From Lanius collurio (lineage: Eukaryota; Chordata; Aves; Passeriformes; Laniidae): a stretch of 64,000 bases of DNA. The position numbers were made by a program, and so were the translations under genes. Below, piece by piece: positions 51,674 through 62,272 of this stretch. The notes beneath the pieces were generated by a model. That model made no database searches. It saw only the letters and a program-made list of their open reading frames with translations, and had not been told where the DNA came from. The DNA is taken from positions 1,032,208-1,096,207 of the forward strand of contig JACBWW010000017.1 of assembly GCA_020086605.1 (NCBI GenBank), written 5' to 3'. Each line of letters starts with the position of its first letter. The stretch's first letter is position 1.

Positions 51674-51871
51674 TTCAACAGCCAGATCCAAACCAGCCAA
51701 AGCCAGAAGGAGCTCAGATGTTGGCCATGCGTGGGGAGCAGTTAGGTGTGGTTACAAACTGGCCACCTTCCCTGGAAGCAGCCTTGCAGCGATGGGGGAC
51801 CATCTCACCAAAAGCTCCTTGCCTAACCACTATGGACACCAATGGAAAACCACTGTATATTCTCACTTATG
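51674..51871 (+). CDS. DIP2C: DIP2C exon 8 (before the first FAAL-like domain)
   Basis: This 198-bp exon, phase 1 at both ends, encodes about residues 286-352. It reads VQQPDPNQPKPEGAQMLAMR, then GEQLGVVTNWPPSLEAALQR, then WGTISPKAPCLTTMDTNGKP and LYILTY. The acceptor is the unusual ATCATAAG and the donor TATG|GTGAGC. The PQDP/NQPKPEG motif and NWPPSLEAALQRWG are conserved among DIP2 proteins. SLEAALQRWG and the following strands belong to the opening of the first adenylate-forming, fatty acyl-AMP-ligase-like module. Confidence 0.97.
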
Positions 51872-54800
51872 GTGAGCACTCCTCCAACTCTTTGTGCTTT
51901 TATATGTTCTGTGCAGTCTCTGTGTATAGGAAATGCATATAGTGAAAAAAGCCTTGTAATGATGCATCTGTTCTGTTTGTGAGTAGGGTAAGACAACTCT
52001 GAAGCTGTTGATGGCTGAGTATGGGTTGCTGAGATGTTATAGTGTGATTTATTTCAGAGGAAAAGAGCTGAGTAGAGTCACCCATGGAATAACAGATTAT
52101 AAATTAAAACAGCCTTTCAAATAGAAATGCGTCCTAGGGCAGATTTTCCTGAAGATTAATGTTTAAATCCATTGCCCTTGGATCTCGCACAGGCTTTGTT
52201 CTGCAAAAGCCTAACCTGGTGTACAGAATTCATCAGCTTCCTGAAGAAGTTTTAAATAGGATTTTTTCCTTGTTTTCTGACATTGCAGTAAGTGTGATTT
52301 GAATTATTTCTCCTGATGGGTAGTTGTACAACTAGCAAGTATACCCCCTAGAAAGAGATCTGCCAGGATGTATTTCACTATGGCCTTTGGTATGTTCATG
52401 TAATTCAATGTGTGCTGCCTCACAATGTATTGCAACCAAGAAAGGCCAAATAAACATAAGGATACCTCTGACAACTGCCATATTGCTTCTAATTTTGAGA
52501 TGTTCAGGGGACATTTGGGAGATGTTCAAAGGAATTTTTATGAATAACTGTCAGACTTTGAAAGGGAGTTGGAACATTTCTGTATGCTATTGATATGGAT
52601 ATAAAAAATTATTTTTCTTTTTTTATTCCTGCCTTCTCAGGGACTTGGAGTTCTGTGCAGAGAATGTTGTTACATGCTGTGATACAGAGGTCTGTCTGTT
52701 TTGTTCAGTGCTGAACATTCATTTCCATTCAGGAGTCAGACTCAGTGATGGTCCCTGGCCAAAAAGTTGTCTGCTTCAAGTTTGGCACTGCAAATATAGT
52801 TAAAGGCTTTTAAAGCATAAGAGAACCTTTGCAACTGAGGGTCATGCATGAAACACTTTCCCTTCAGGTACTTTAGAGTTAAGAAGTGACTTAATTTCAG
52901 GGGCAAACATACCATTCACCATTGATGAATGTTTTTCTTCTTTAAGGACATTTACTTGAAACCAGGGAGGAATTTTAAAGTTTGCAATTACATGTTTGTA
53001 GGAGTCATATCATCTACTGGATGCCCTAAATAAATTGGACAGGAAAGGAAATTAAGCTGTTACTGAGAATCAGACCATTTTTCTGAATTTGGGATTCTGT
53101 CCAGAGTGTCTGAGCATATGTCCTGCTTTGCCTGAGGCTGTAAGGTGAGCAGATCAACCCAAGGAGCTTATCTACATGGCTCATGGAGCCATCTAGCCTG
53201 CTTCTCTCTTCTAAAATAACTCTTTCCCCTTCTACGTTGTCTGAATCTTGAGAAAAGTAGGACTAAAATTCATGTTTTCGCACCTTTCATTTGGCAGCAC
53301 TTCGGGATGTGGTTTTCCTGTTGCCTTTCAGCAGTTTCTTGAGGTCAGAAAAAAACCAGGTTTTTTTTCTTCTTCTTCTTTTTATAGATAAAAGAAATTA
53401 CAAACCAAAACATTTCCTAGAGTTACTGAATTCTTCTCTGCTAGGTGCATTTAATGCTGACATTCTCTTTCATGGGAAATGTTCATTCATTCACTATGCC
53501 ATGGTAGTTTTCTTAAATGAAAACTGCTTTGGAAATGTCATTAACAGTACAACCACCTGCCATTTCACTGGTAACTTTATGAATGATTTTGCTGTAGCTA
53601 GTCCACCTTCTGTGCCTGCAATATTTTCTAGCAGTGGCAGGCATGGCATTTTTTAAACTCAATCATTAATAGACATTAAGCCTCAAAATCATTAAAGACA
53701 CTCTTACTCATGGATTTTTATCCTTGTGCATATTTCCACTGGCCACAGTAGTAATAATCTTTTGAAAGATGAGCTTAGCCACAGTCCTACCACATGATGT
53801 TAATGTGACACTGAATTTCCTCATGTGCATGCTATGTTCAAGTGGCTAAAATTTTAACTGTCAACCCTGACAATTTTCAGTAGCCTCTAGTTTTTACTTC
53901 ACAGTTATTTTTAAGTATTTTGTTAATTAAAAGCAATACAATTACCAGGAATTTTCATATATTTCACAAATATTAATGAATTTTAAGAATAATTCTAATT
54001 TTCTAGAGTTTTGGTTTTTGAGATGTTGTCATCACTTGCACCTCCTCTTGAATATTTTACCTCTCTTCACTGTTTTTGCTTCAGTCTCTTCTCACACCCC
54101 CTTGTCTTCATGGAAATCCTCTTCTTTTATCCTCCAACTTTCTGGTTAAGAGGAGGCTTCTCTTTGGTGTCTTTTGTTATTATTCTCAGTATCTTCTCCA
54201 GGTTTCTGTCCCTGCATGGATGAATTGCAGGTTTGCCTTGCCATTTTCTTCCATCTTTCCAAGATGATTTCCAGGAGTGTCTCTGTAGCTATCACCTACA
54301 TCGAGGCCCATCTTGAGTAGGAATTCTAATTCCCTCAACACCAAGCATGTTTTACCTCCTATTTCATGGGTTGTTGTAGACAATATTGCCTTCCCATCCA
54401 TCTCTTGGGCTGTAACTTGAGAACCACACACAACTTGGACATTTGCTTCTTTCTTTATTTTATAGCCATTCTGTGTCCAAACCTCACATTTTATTTTAGG
54501 AGAAAATCTTCAAATTGAGGCTTTTTACTGCATCTGCATGGTGATATCTCATCCCTTCTGTGACTTTGGTCTTGATTCTTACATCAGGCTCTCTTCTGGC
54601 CCTGAAAAACATAGTGCTGACCTCTTGCATCTATCCAGGATGCTTTCTTATTTGCCATTGGTGGCCTTGAGTGCTGGAAAGGAGCTCTGAGAATCCACAA
54701 AATTCTGCTTCTGCAAAGTCTTCCTCACAGCTCCTTTGCTGTCCCTTCCAGAGACACCTTTGAGGGCTCAGACCAGAGGTCAGGCTATGATCTGCTGTAG

Positions 54801-56212
54801 CAGACAGGGGTGGATCAGTGTTGCAGGGACCGCCTTGTGTGATTAACTGGAATTAATTTCTCCCCCAAATGGTGATGATGTGGATATGTGGTAGTGTGGC
54901 TTTGGGTGGTGAGAGCTCTAGACTGTGAAGGGCTTCTGGGCCAGAAGGGGAATTGGTTTAAAGAACTTACACTTCCAGCTGTTGCTTAAAATCACTGCTG
55001 CTCTCCCATTTCTCTGCAAGAATTCATCAAATTTGTAATGCCTTGTATCTCCTATGTCTTTTTCATCATTTTTTTTTGAGCTTCTTGTCTTCATAGCATG
55101 TCAGGATTGGTTTTGCCCACGTGTCTCATATTACTTTAGAGAGAATAAATGTTTAACTGCACTTGCAGACTTGATCCTTTTTTTCTAGCAAGTGTTTGAA
55201 GTGGTTTGCCTCAGTTCTTGTTCTCAGTGCCCCAGTTAATCTTTATTTAATGTACTCAAAATTCTTAAATTCTTTCTAGTGAATGAAAAACTATGAATTT
55301 TACTTATTTCTCAAATATTTTGTTCCTCTGGGAACTTGTTTAAGTGGAGAACATCTTAGTTAAGTTATTCTCAATCCCTTTATAAATCAAATCACTGAAT
55401 ATGCATAAATTAAAATGTCTGAGATATGAGAAGGAAATATGTCTTTATCAGGTTTTTTGGGAGTCTGAACTCTGTCTAGAAGTGTAATGTGTGCTTTGAG
55501 GAAAAGGGAGACAATTTCTGGCTCAGACAAAGTTAATCAGGGTAGTGAGGCATCTGGTTTTATTATTAATAGTGAAGCACTTAGTGATTTCTTAGGAGGA
55601 GAAACTTGAATATAGAACAGTTAAATCCTATATAGTTCTTATGGTATCAGAGCTAATTTTCTTAATTAAAATGATTATTCTAAGGAGAACCAGAAAAGCT
55701 GGGGAATAAGTAAAGGGTTGAAAGTAATTTATCAATAAACAAATTTTGAGCTTTCTTATTGTAACCATTATTAAAAACAACAAAATGAGTACCAGTTAAC
55801 TTTGTCTGATTCAAAGAATCTCATTTCCTTTATCTAACACTTTCTGGAATCGTATTTTTTTAAGCATACTTTCAGTATCTCCAGTGTAGTGTTTCCAACA
55901 CTGGAGGCCCACTAGAGAAAGCAAGGTTCTCAAAAAAGAGCAGAAGTGACTCTCTGGGCAGAAGACTGTTTTTTCCATTTGGATTCTGTGAAGAAGGAAA
56001 TGCTTGGAAAATGGCAATTTTTTTTCAAATGAATTACTGATTTTAAAAATAGCTTTAAAGCAACTGTAAACATTCTGGGGCCAAAGCAATTCTGACTCAT
56101 CACGGGTGATGTTACTCCTACTAGAGGTATCCTGGCATGCCTGAAAGGTAACAACAGGCCAGAAATAGCCAACCCAAGCCATTCTGCACCTAGTGTGCAA
56201 ACTGCACCCCTC

Positions 56213-56732
56213 TGTACTAGTTTGAAAACAAACCAGTGGGAGATCACAAGTCAGAATTATAATTTAATAGGAAAAATAAAATAAATGCAATAGTACAGGA
56301 ACACTGACAGAGTCAGGATGCAACCTGACACCCTGCTGGTCAGGGTGGTGGTAGCAGTCCAGATGAAGTGGTTCTGTTGAAACGGTGATCCTGTACAAGG
56401 ATCTGGTCTTCACCCAAAGGTCCAGTGTAACTCTTGTCCTTTGGGAATCCAGTAGGTAAGGACTGGTCATGCTGTTCCAAATCCCAGATCATATCCAGGT
56501 GAGAATGCTTGGCTCCTCTCCCCTGGGTGGAGCATCTCACAATGGGCTGATGTAACTCTGTGAGTCATGTCATGTGTCCTTGATGGCCATGAACAGAGAT
56601 AACCCCAGAGGGAGTTATCAGGAGTGAGTCATGGTAGGAGATAACCAACACTGCCCCACCTGCTCTAACAGCTTGTGAAGGTGATAATAGAACACACACT
56701 GTTGGTTACATCTTACGTTGTAATCTAGGGCA
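56213..56732 (-). mobile_element. LTR of an endogenous retrovirus, probably ERVL-like, minus orientation
   Basis: Read on the minus strand the element ends in CAAACTAGTACA at 56213. Shortly before that is a CCTATTAAATTATAATTC stretch, where ATTAAA can serve as the polyadenylation signal. The outer ends are TG...CA if the 5' end is placed at 56732. The flanks there are CCCTC and GCCTC, a 4-of-5 match for a 5-bp target duplication. The text (GGAGCATCTCACAATGGG..GATGTAA, CACTGCCCCACCTGCTC) resembles a widespread songbird LTR from memory. No internal retroviral sequence follows, so it is a solo or decayed LTR of about 520 bp. The start is firmer than the end. Confidence 0.68.
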
Positions 56733-58439
56733 GCCTCCTGTACCTTTCTGTGAGAATCTCCTAGGCCAGGAATTTCATAATTATCAGCAGGACAGAGACA
56801 GATGTGAGATGCTTCTGACAGAGTAGCTGCATAACCAGACTGCCCTTACCTCTGAAATAATGCAAGACTCACAGAGGTATGGGTAGTCATCCATATGGGT
56901 TTAAATCCCCAGACAGATATCAATCTTATGATTGTTTAATACTTTAAATAATTGTTTCTTTAATAAATAGACTGAAAATTACTGTATTATATGATTCAGA
57001 CTGCGGTATCAAGCATTGTAATTGCAAGGTTACCTCTATTCTGAGTATGTCTGGAGTCCTTCATTCTCTGCAACAGAACATTTCTGTTCTTTTTCTTTGG
57101 ATGTTTTATCCCAAAGAACAACAACTCCATTTGCTGTTTAGGCTGGATCTAAAGAACTCATGAAGAAAGGATTACCAGAGTAGTAAAGCTGCGAGTATTA
57201 TTTTGCAAAGCAGAAAAAGCTCCTTTACCTGCATAGCATTAGGAAGTTTGCTATTTACACTAGATTTATTAAATCTTGCTTCTGTTTAATATAAGGATTG
57301 TCATACTGTAGTATTGAAAAAAATGAATATTTGACAAAATTATTTGCAGTTAAACTTTGGCAGTCTCGCAGTTGCTGTGCATGGAGATTGGTAAGCAACC
57401 ACTGGTTTGGCTTTGTTGAATTAGTGCTGTGTGGTTCTGAAAAGTGTCCTGTAGATGATCAGGAAATTTTGTTGTGGTTTGTTTTCTCTCTGAGTTTTCT
57501 CCCTGATACAGCCTTTCTATTAAAACCTTCTTTACACTCAACACAAACATTTAGTCCTTTTACAGATTTGGAAAGGAAGAGGAAGGGGACTTACTTCAGT
57601 GTCATGTGGAAAACATCTAATTTTTGTTAACAGATCCCTTTTGGTGTGGTTTTTAACACCTTGTGGTTTCCTTTACCTTCATAATATGTTGCTTAACCAG
57701 ATGGGACTGGTTATTAACTACCTTCGCTTGCTAAATTTTATTGCCATCTGAGTAGACTCAAAAAAAAAAAGGTGACTGAATACAAAATATATAATTGTTG
57801 ATGTGGAATTGCTACTGCTCAACTAAATCAAAACTCCAGTGGCAAGAGAAAAGGGACTAGCTCCACATGGGTGCTAACAGTGTTTGTCACAGCTGCCAGA
57901 AGGCGAGATGCCGTTTTCCATCCTGTCCTGCTGAGCATTCCTGCACATGTGATGTCTGCCAGATACGGCTCAGATTCAGAGGCAGAGTGCTACTTGCTGT
58001 TGCTCACTGGACAGTGGGAGCTCTCTGCTCTGTTTGCAAGCGTGTGAAGAACCTGAAAGTGCTCCCTGCAGAAGCATGCTGCTAGGGCATGAGAGTCTGG
58101 CAGCAGCACCCTGGCAAAGTGACAGAAGTGGCTAAGGGAGATGTGATCATCTTTAGAAGAAGATATATTTCAGTAAATAAGCAATTATAAGCTAGGCAGT
58201 GATAGACGGAGAGAAAAGCTCAGTTTCTTACCATCTTGTGGAGTTATACAAGATTTTGGAAAGCAGCACCACAATTAGTTCGATGGGAGGTAGAAACAAG
58301 GTTAATGAATTGTAGTAGTGACATGGTATGCATTTACTGCCTGTTGTTGGGGTTTTGTTTTCCAAAATCAGCTAGGGAAACTCTACCAGTTTGCTTTGTA
58401 TGGGAAATAGTTCTGTGGCCTGAAAACTGAGGGGTGATT

Positions 58440-59960
58440 CATGTTCTTCAATCTTATGTTACCCATGAGATGTGTGTGTGACTGGCAGTCCCAGCACTGG
58501 GTCTGCAGAGCCAGGGCCCCTTCCAGAGGGAGCCCTCATCCCTTGAACACCACTGGACACTTCTGTAGATGACATAACAATCCTTCACTTTTAGATGCAA
58601 GAAAGTAGCTGTTAATGTTTGTCCAGTGAGATCAGGGCCTGACAGGCAGAAATCCTGTCCTGATATGGTGGATAGGAATGTTTGCAAGGACCCTGTTGCA
58701 GTGGGGATGGGGGCAAGAATGTCAGGAGCAGGAGGGCTCACAAGGTCTGATGTTTAGGGCAGAGAAGCAGCAGTGCAGCTCCAGGCTCCTGCACCTGTGC
58801 TCTGCTGGCTGCAGAAAGAGCCAAGGGCAGCTCCCTGCGGCAGCAGCATGGCTGGGAAAGAGGAGCTCTGGCACTGAGCTGGGACACGGGCTGCTCCACT
58901 CACTACCAAATGAAGCTGTTGCTTGATTTTCCTACATGTGCCCCCTGTCTTCAAGCCAGCTCAGAAGATTAATGGCAGTGTGTTTATCTGAGGAGGGCTG
59001 GTGCTTCACTGAACTCGAGATGAGGACAATGGGACCCATCCCCAGTGGCCGCAATCAGATTTCCCCTGGAGCCCATGTAACAAAGCGATTTAACCCACAC
59101 AAGGATGGGCCCTAAGCCCCATCTCAGAGCCCAAGCCTTGGGTGGAGCAGAGCTGGCCTCCCCACCATGCCTCCCAGTCCCACAGCACAGATGTGGCACT
59201 GCGTGGAGGTCACAGCAAGGTCGCAGCATCGGAATTTGTGGGAGAGGTTTTAGCAATCGGCTTTTTTTCCCAGCAACCTCTAATCTCTCAAGTTTGCAAA
59301 GGGAGAATTACTCTGATTTGCAGCCTAGGCAGAACCAAGGAAGGAAACACTTCAAAGATTTCCTTCTTTATAACATACTCTGTTGCTCAGGGCTGTTACC
59401 CTGCAGACGTGGAGTCCTTTGTGTTTCTCTGTGGTGTCGGGTTGGAGAGGGCAAACAGCCAAGGTGACAAAACAAACCCATGGTTCAGTCCACGTCTGGT
59501 CAGAAGTTTGTGCCTCATCCAGCAGCTACTGAACTGGCCCTGATCATCCATACATTCCTAGCTCCAGCTTCTGGGTTACTGCTCCTTTTGTGGTCCTTGT
59601 TTAATTTACTTTTTGGAGCACAGCTATATACCCTGCTAGAGAAGTTACAGACTTCCTGTTGAACTCCGTTTAGTTCAAGATCTGCCTGGACTCTGCTCTG
59701 TTTGCTCACCAGGGTGCCTGGGGGTCCCTGCCTGCCCCTGACAGCCCACCGTGGAGCAGAGTTGGCAGCAGCTGAGGGCAGGCAGAGCCTGCAAGGGTTG
59801 GAATGATGTTACAGAGCTTGTAAGGTCTTTGAGTTCCAGCCCCTTTCCTGCTCAATGCAAGCAAGCTGCTTTGCTCCAGTTTTCCACAGTTTCCCACTTG
59901 GAGGCCCATGATACATGATGCCTCAGACACTTAACACAGGTTGGCATCACACCAATAAAT
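58440..59960. other. GC-raised intronic block
   Basis: Overall GC is higher than in the flanks, and overlapping ORFs of 60-133 codons occur on both strands. The longest (59142-59543, + strand) shows no domain I recognise and its reading frame is shared with other ORFs. I see no exon signals that fit it. It may contain regulatory sequence, but nothing specific can be shown. Confidence 0.35.
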
Positions 59961-60380
59961 AGAGAAGGAAAGGGCTGCAGTGACAGAAAGTTCAAGTCTT
60001 TTCTGGCCACTAGAAAATATTATGGCCATTTTTTGTGCAGTTCAAAGTGTATTCAAACAGAAAGGTGAAGAATTAGGAAGGCAGACTTATATTATCTGTG
60101 TCTTAGAAGATGAAATAAAATTTTAGCAATAAAAGAGCATCATGATAAAACATGTTTAAACTTATTTAAAACTTTGCTAGAAAGTACTCCTTCAAATTTT
60201 CTTAGTCTTTGAGAGAACCTAATTTTGACATTTATCCAGGTCTCTTAGGTGGAGATGATTGTCCTGCATACCTGGATACCTCTGAAAGAATGCATCTAGA
60301 CACTGTAACATGAATAGCCCTTAGATTTTAAAGGAAATAGTTGATGGCACATTGGATAAAGGAAGAATTAGTGTGAATGT

Positions 60381-60409
60381 GTCACAAATGTAAATTTAAG
60401 ATTTGTGAC
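60381..60409. repeat. 9-bp perfect inverted repeat
   Basis: GTCACAAAT and ATTTGTGAC flank an 11-nt AT-rich spacer. It could form a small hairpin, but short repeats like this occur by chance in a window this large. Confidence 0.8.
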
Positions 60410-61497
60410 AGATTTAATCTTTATAGCTCTGACATAACTTTTCACAGCAGCTCCTTCAATATTCATTTCAAGCTTAAAAGTGTTTTTTGTAAAGATGGTT
60501 CTCTTTTGCAATTCAGAACTTTTTCCAGGCTTTTGATTTTCATTCCCCAGTATTCTGTATCATTACTAATTTCTCTTTTAAGTTTGTTGCCACTGGAGCT
60601 TTAATGTTGAAAAACTTTCACAAAAAGAGTATTTGCTTTCTTAAGGCATCCTTTTTTTTTATATCCTCCTCGCTTGTCAAGTTCAAGTGTTAACTATATC
60701 AGCAGGGATGATTTCAAAGACTTCCTTTCCATCAATTGCAGGTAGTTCTGTCATAGTCCTGTGAGAGTTAATCCTGCAGACATACTCCTGTATCTGTGCT
60801 GAATTTCCAGTGAAACAGAATTGTGTTCCTTTCTGAGTGGCAAGACAGTTCAACATGCAAATACTGGCATAATTTTAATAAATTAAAAACTCTGCAGAGC
60901 GGAGTTTGATGATACAATATTACTGTCTTCATAAGAAATAATTGCATTTAGTACTTTCTCTATAACAAGCAGCAGTGACCCTTCCTATTTTCCTTAAGTG
61001 AGAAAGAAAGAAAATCTGACCTTCTCATCATACTCTACATTTACATCAGATTTGCACTTAAAAATGACTCTGTAGTATTGCATTTTCTGACCAGGATGTG
61101 GAGGACCTTATTATAGGAACTGCTTGGCTTAGTTATAAATAGCAATACTGCATGTTTGGGGGCCTGAACTGCTGGACTCCATAGGTAATCCGTTGTCAGA
61201 ACCTATTATCGTTTCAGTTAGTGGTGGGCATGAATTAAAGATTTGTTACTGTCAGACTGAATAGTGCTTAAAGACTGTACCTGGGGGCCAGCCAGGCACA
61301 AGGGCTGTTAAACTTGGTATTGTTCACATGGAAGTAACAAGGTCTCTAAACAAAGGGCATCTGGAAGAGCAAAGATACTGATCACTTAAAGGGTAAATGA
61401 AAGGCCTGTATTGTGGAAAGGGAGGTCTTGGTGAGAGAATTTTTCTTTATTGAATGTTGGGGTGAGGACTTGATAAGGACTAGCTAAGAGTGGTGCT

Positions 61498-61620
61498 GGA
61501 AAGGTGAAGCAAGGGAGAAGAGAGAGTAAGGAGGGGATACCTGGGGTGAGTGAAATGAATCAGAGAAGGGAGGGTATGGGAACAGATGAGAAGGAAAAGC
61601 CAAGTTAAATGGAAGAAGGC
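61498..61620. repeat. purine-rich tract
   Basis: This is a stretch of about 120 bp of mostly G and A on the + strand with several short G runs, about 560 bp before exon 9. It is a simple-sequence-like tract without a clear repeat unit. Confidence 0.5.
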
Positions 61621-62180
61621 CCAGGATTAAAAGTGAAACAACCATATGGATGTGCTATGGTTCAGAGGGTCCCTGCTGCTTCAGTGTGCCCCTTTAGCTG
61701 TGGAGTGTTTTCTGTTTGTTGGGGGTTTCTTTCCTTTGCCTCTGCTTCTTGGGACTCCTTTCCTTTTTCCTTGGTGGGAGAATCGCCCTGGTGAAACTGG
61801 ATATCACCTCGAGGTCAGCTTGCTACATCTAAGGTGTTAGGGTGATGTCTGGACTTGATGAACCAGCCCCTTCTAACATTTAATTTCAGAGTCAAGATGC
61901 AATTTTCTCCAAAGTAAGAAACTTCTGCCATGAGGAAAACTATTCTCACTTTACTGTTTTTTTTTTTAAGTGATGCTGTCATGAAAAAAGAAGTTCAAAG
62001 AAAACTTCTGATAAGTATTTAAGTATTTCCACTAGTCCCTGTAGTGGTGTCATATTTAGCTGGAAAACTAATATAAATATTCCTGCTGTGTGTTTTCCAC
62101 TTCTCAAGTATTCTTTCTTTTTAATAATCTTGTAAAGTATAAGAATTTTTGTATTAATTTCAAAAATTTTGTGTTAATAG

Positions 62181-62272
62181 GCAAACTTTGGACCAGGAGT
62201 ATGAAGGTTGCTTACAATATACTACATAAATTAGGCACAAAACAAGAACCAATGGTACGACCTGGAGACAGG
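62181..62272 (+). CDS. DIP2C: DIP2C exon 9 (start of first adenylate-forming domain)
   Basis: This 92-bp exon completes the Gly codon and encodes about residues 352-382, KLWTRSMKVAYNILHKLGTK then QEPMVRPGDR. It ends on a codon boundary (phase 0), unlike the exons before it. The acceptor is GTGTTAATAG and the donor ACAGG|GTGAGT. The LWTRSMKVAYNILHKLG helix and the RPGDR turn are the start of the first AMP-binding, FAAL-like fold. The next exon should continue with the VALVFPN-type strand, outside the window. As I recall, the human protein has Ser where this one has Asn (VAYNIL). Confidence 0.97.

Larger units (their letters stand above)
51872..62180 (+). other. DIP2C intron 8
   Basis: The intron is 10,309 bp, with donor GTGAGC. 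The acceptor is GTGTTAATAG, which has a weak pyrimidine tract. A minus-strand LTR occupies about 56213-56732. GC-raised sequence lies at about 57860-58090 and 58440-59960, a 9-bp inverted repeat at 60381-60409, and a purine-rich tract at about 61498-61620. Between 51872 and 56200 I see no gene or nameable repeat. Confidence 0.85.

Noticed and set aside
55811..56247. Minus-strand ORFs of 129 and 105 codons next to the third LTR
   Set aside because: They have no retroviral or other domain, and one runs into the LTR end. They are probably chance ORFs.
59142..59543. 133-codon + strand ORF in intron 8
   Set aside because: It has no recognisable domain, a competing 120-codon ORF in another frame, and no sign of splicing or a promoter.
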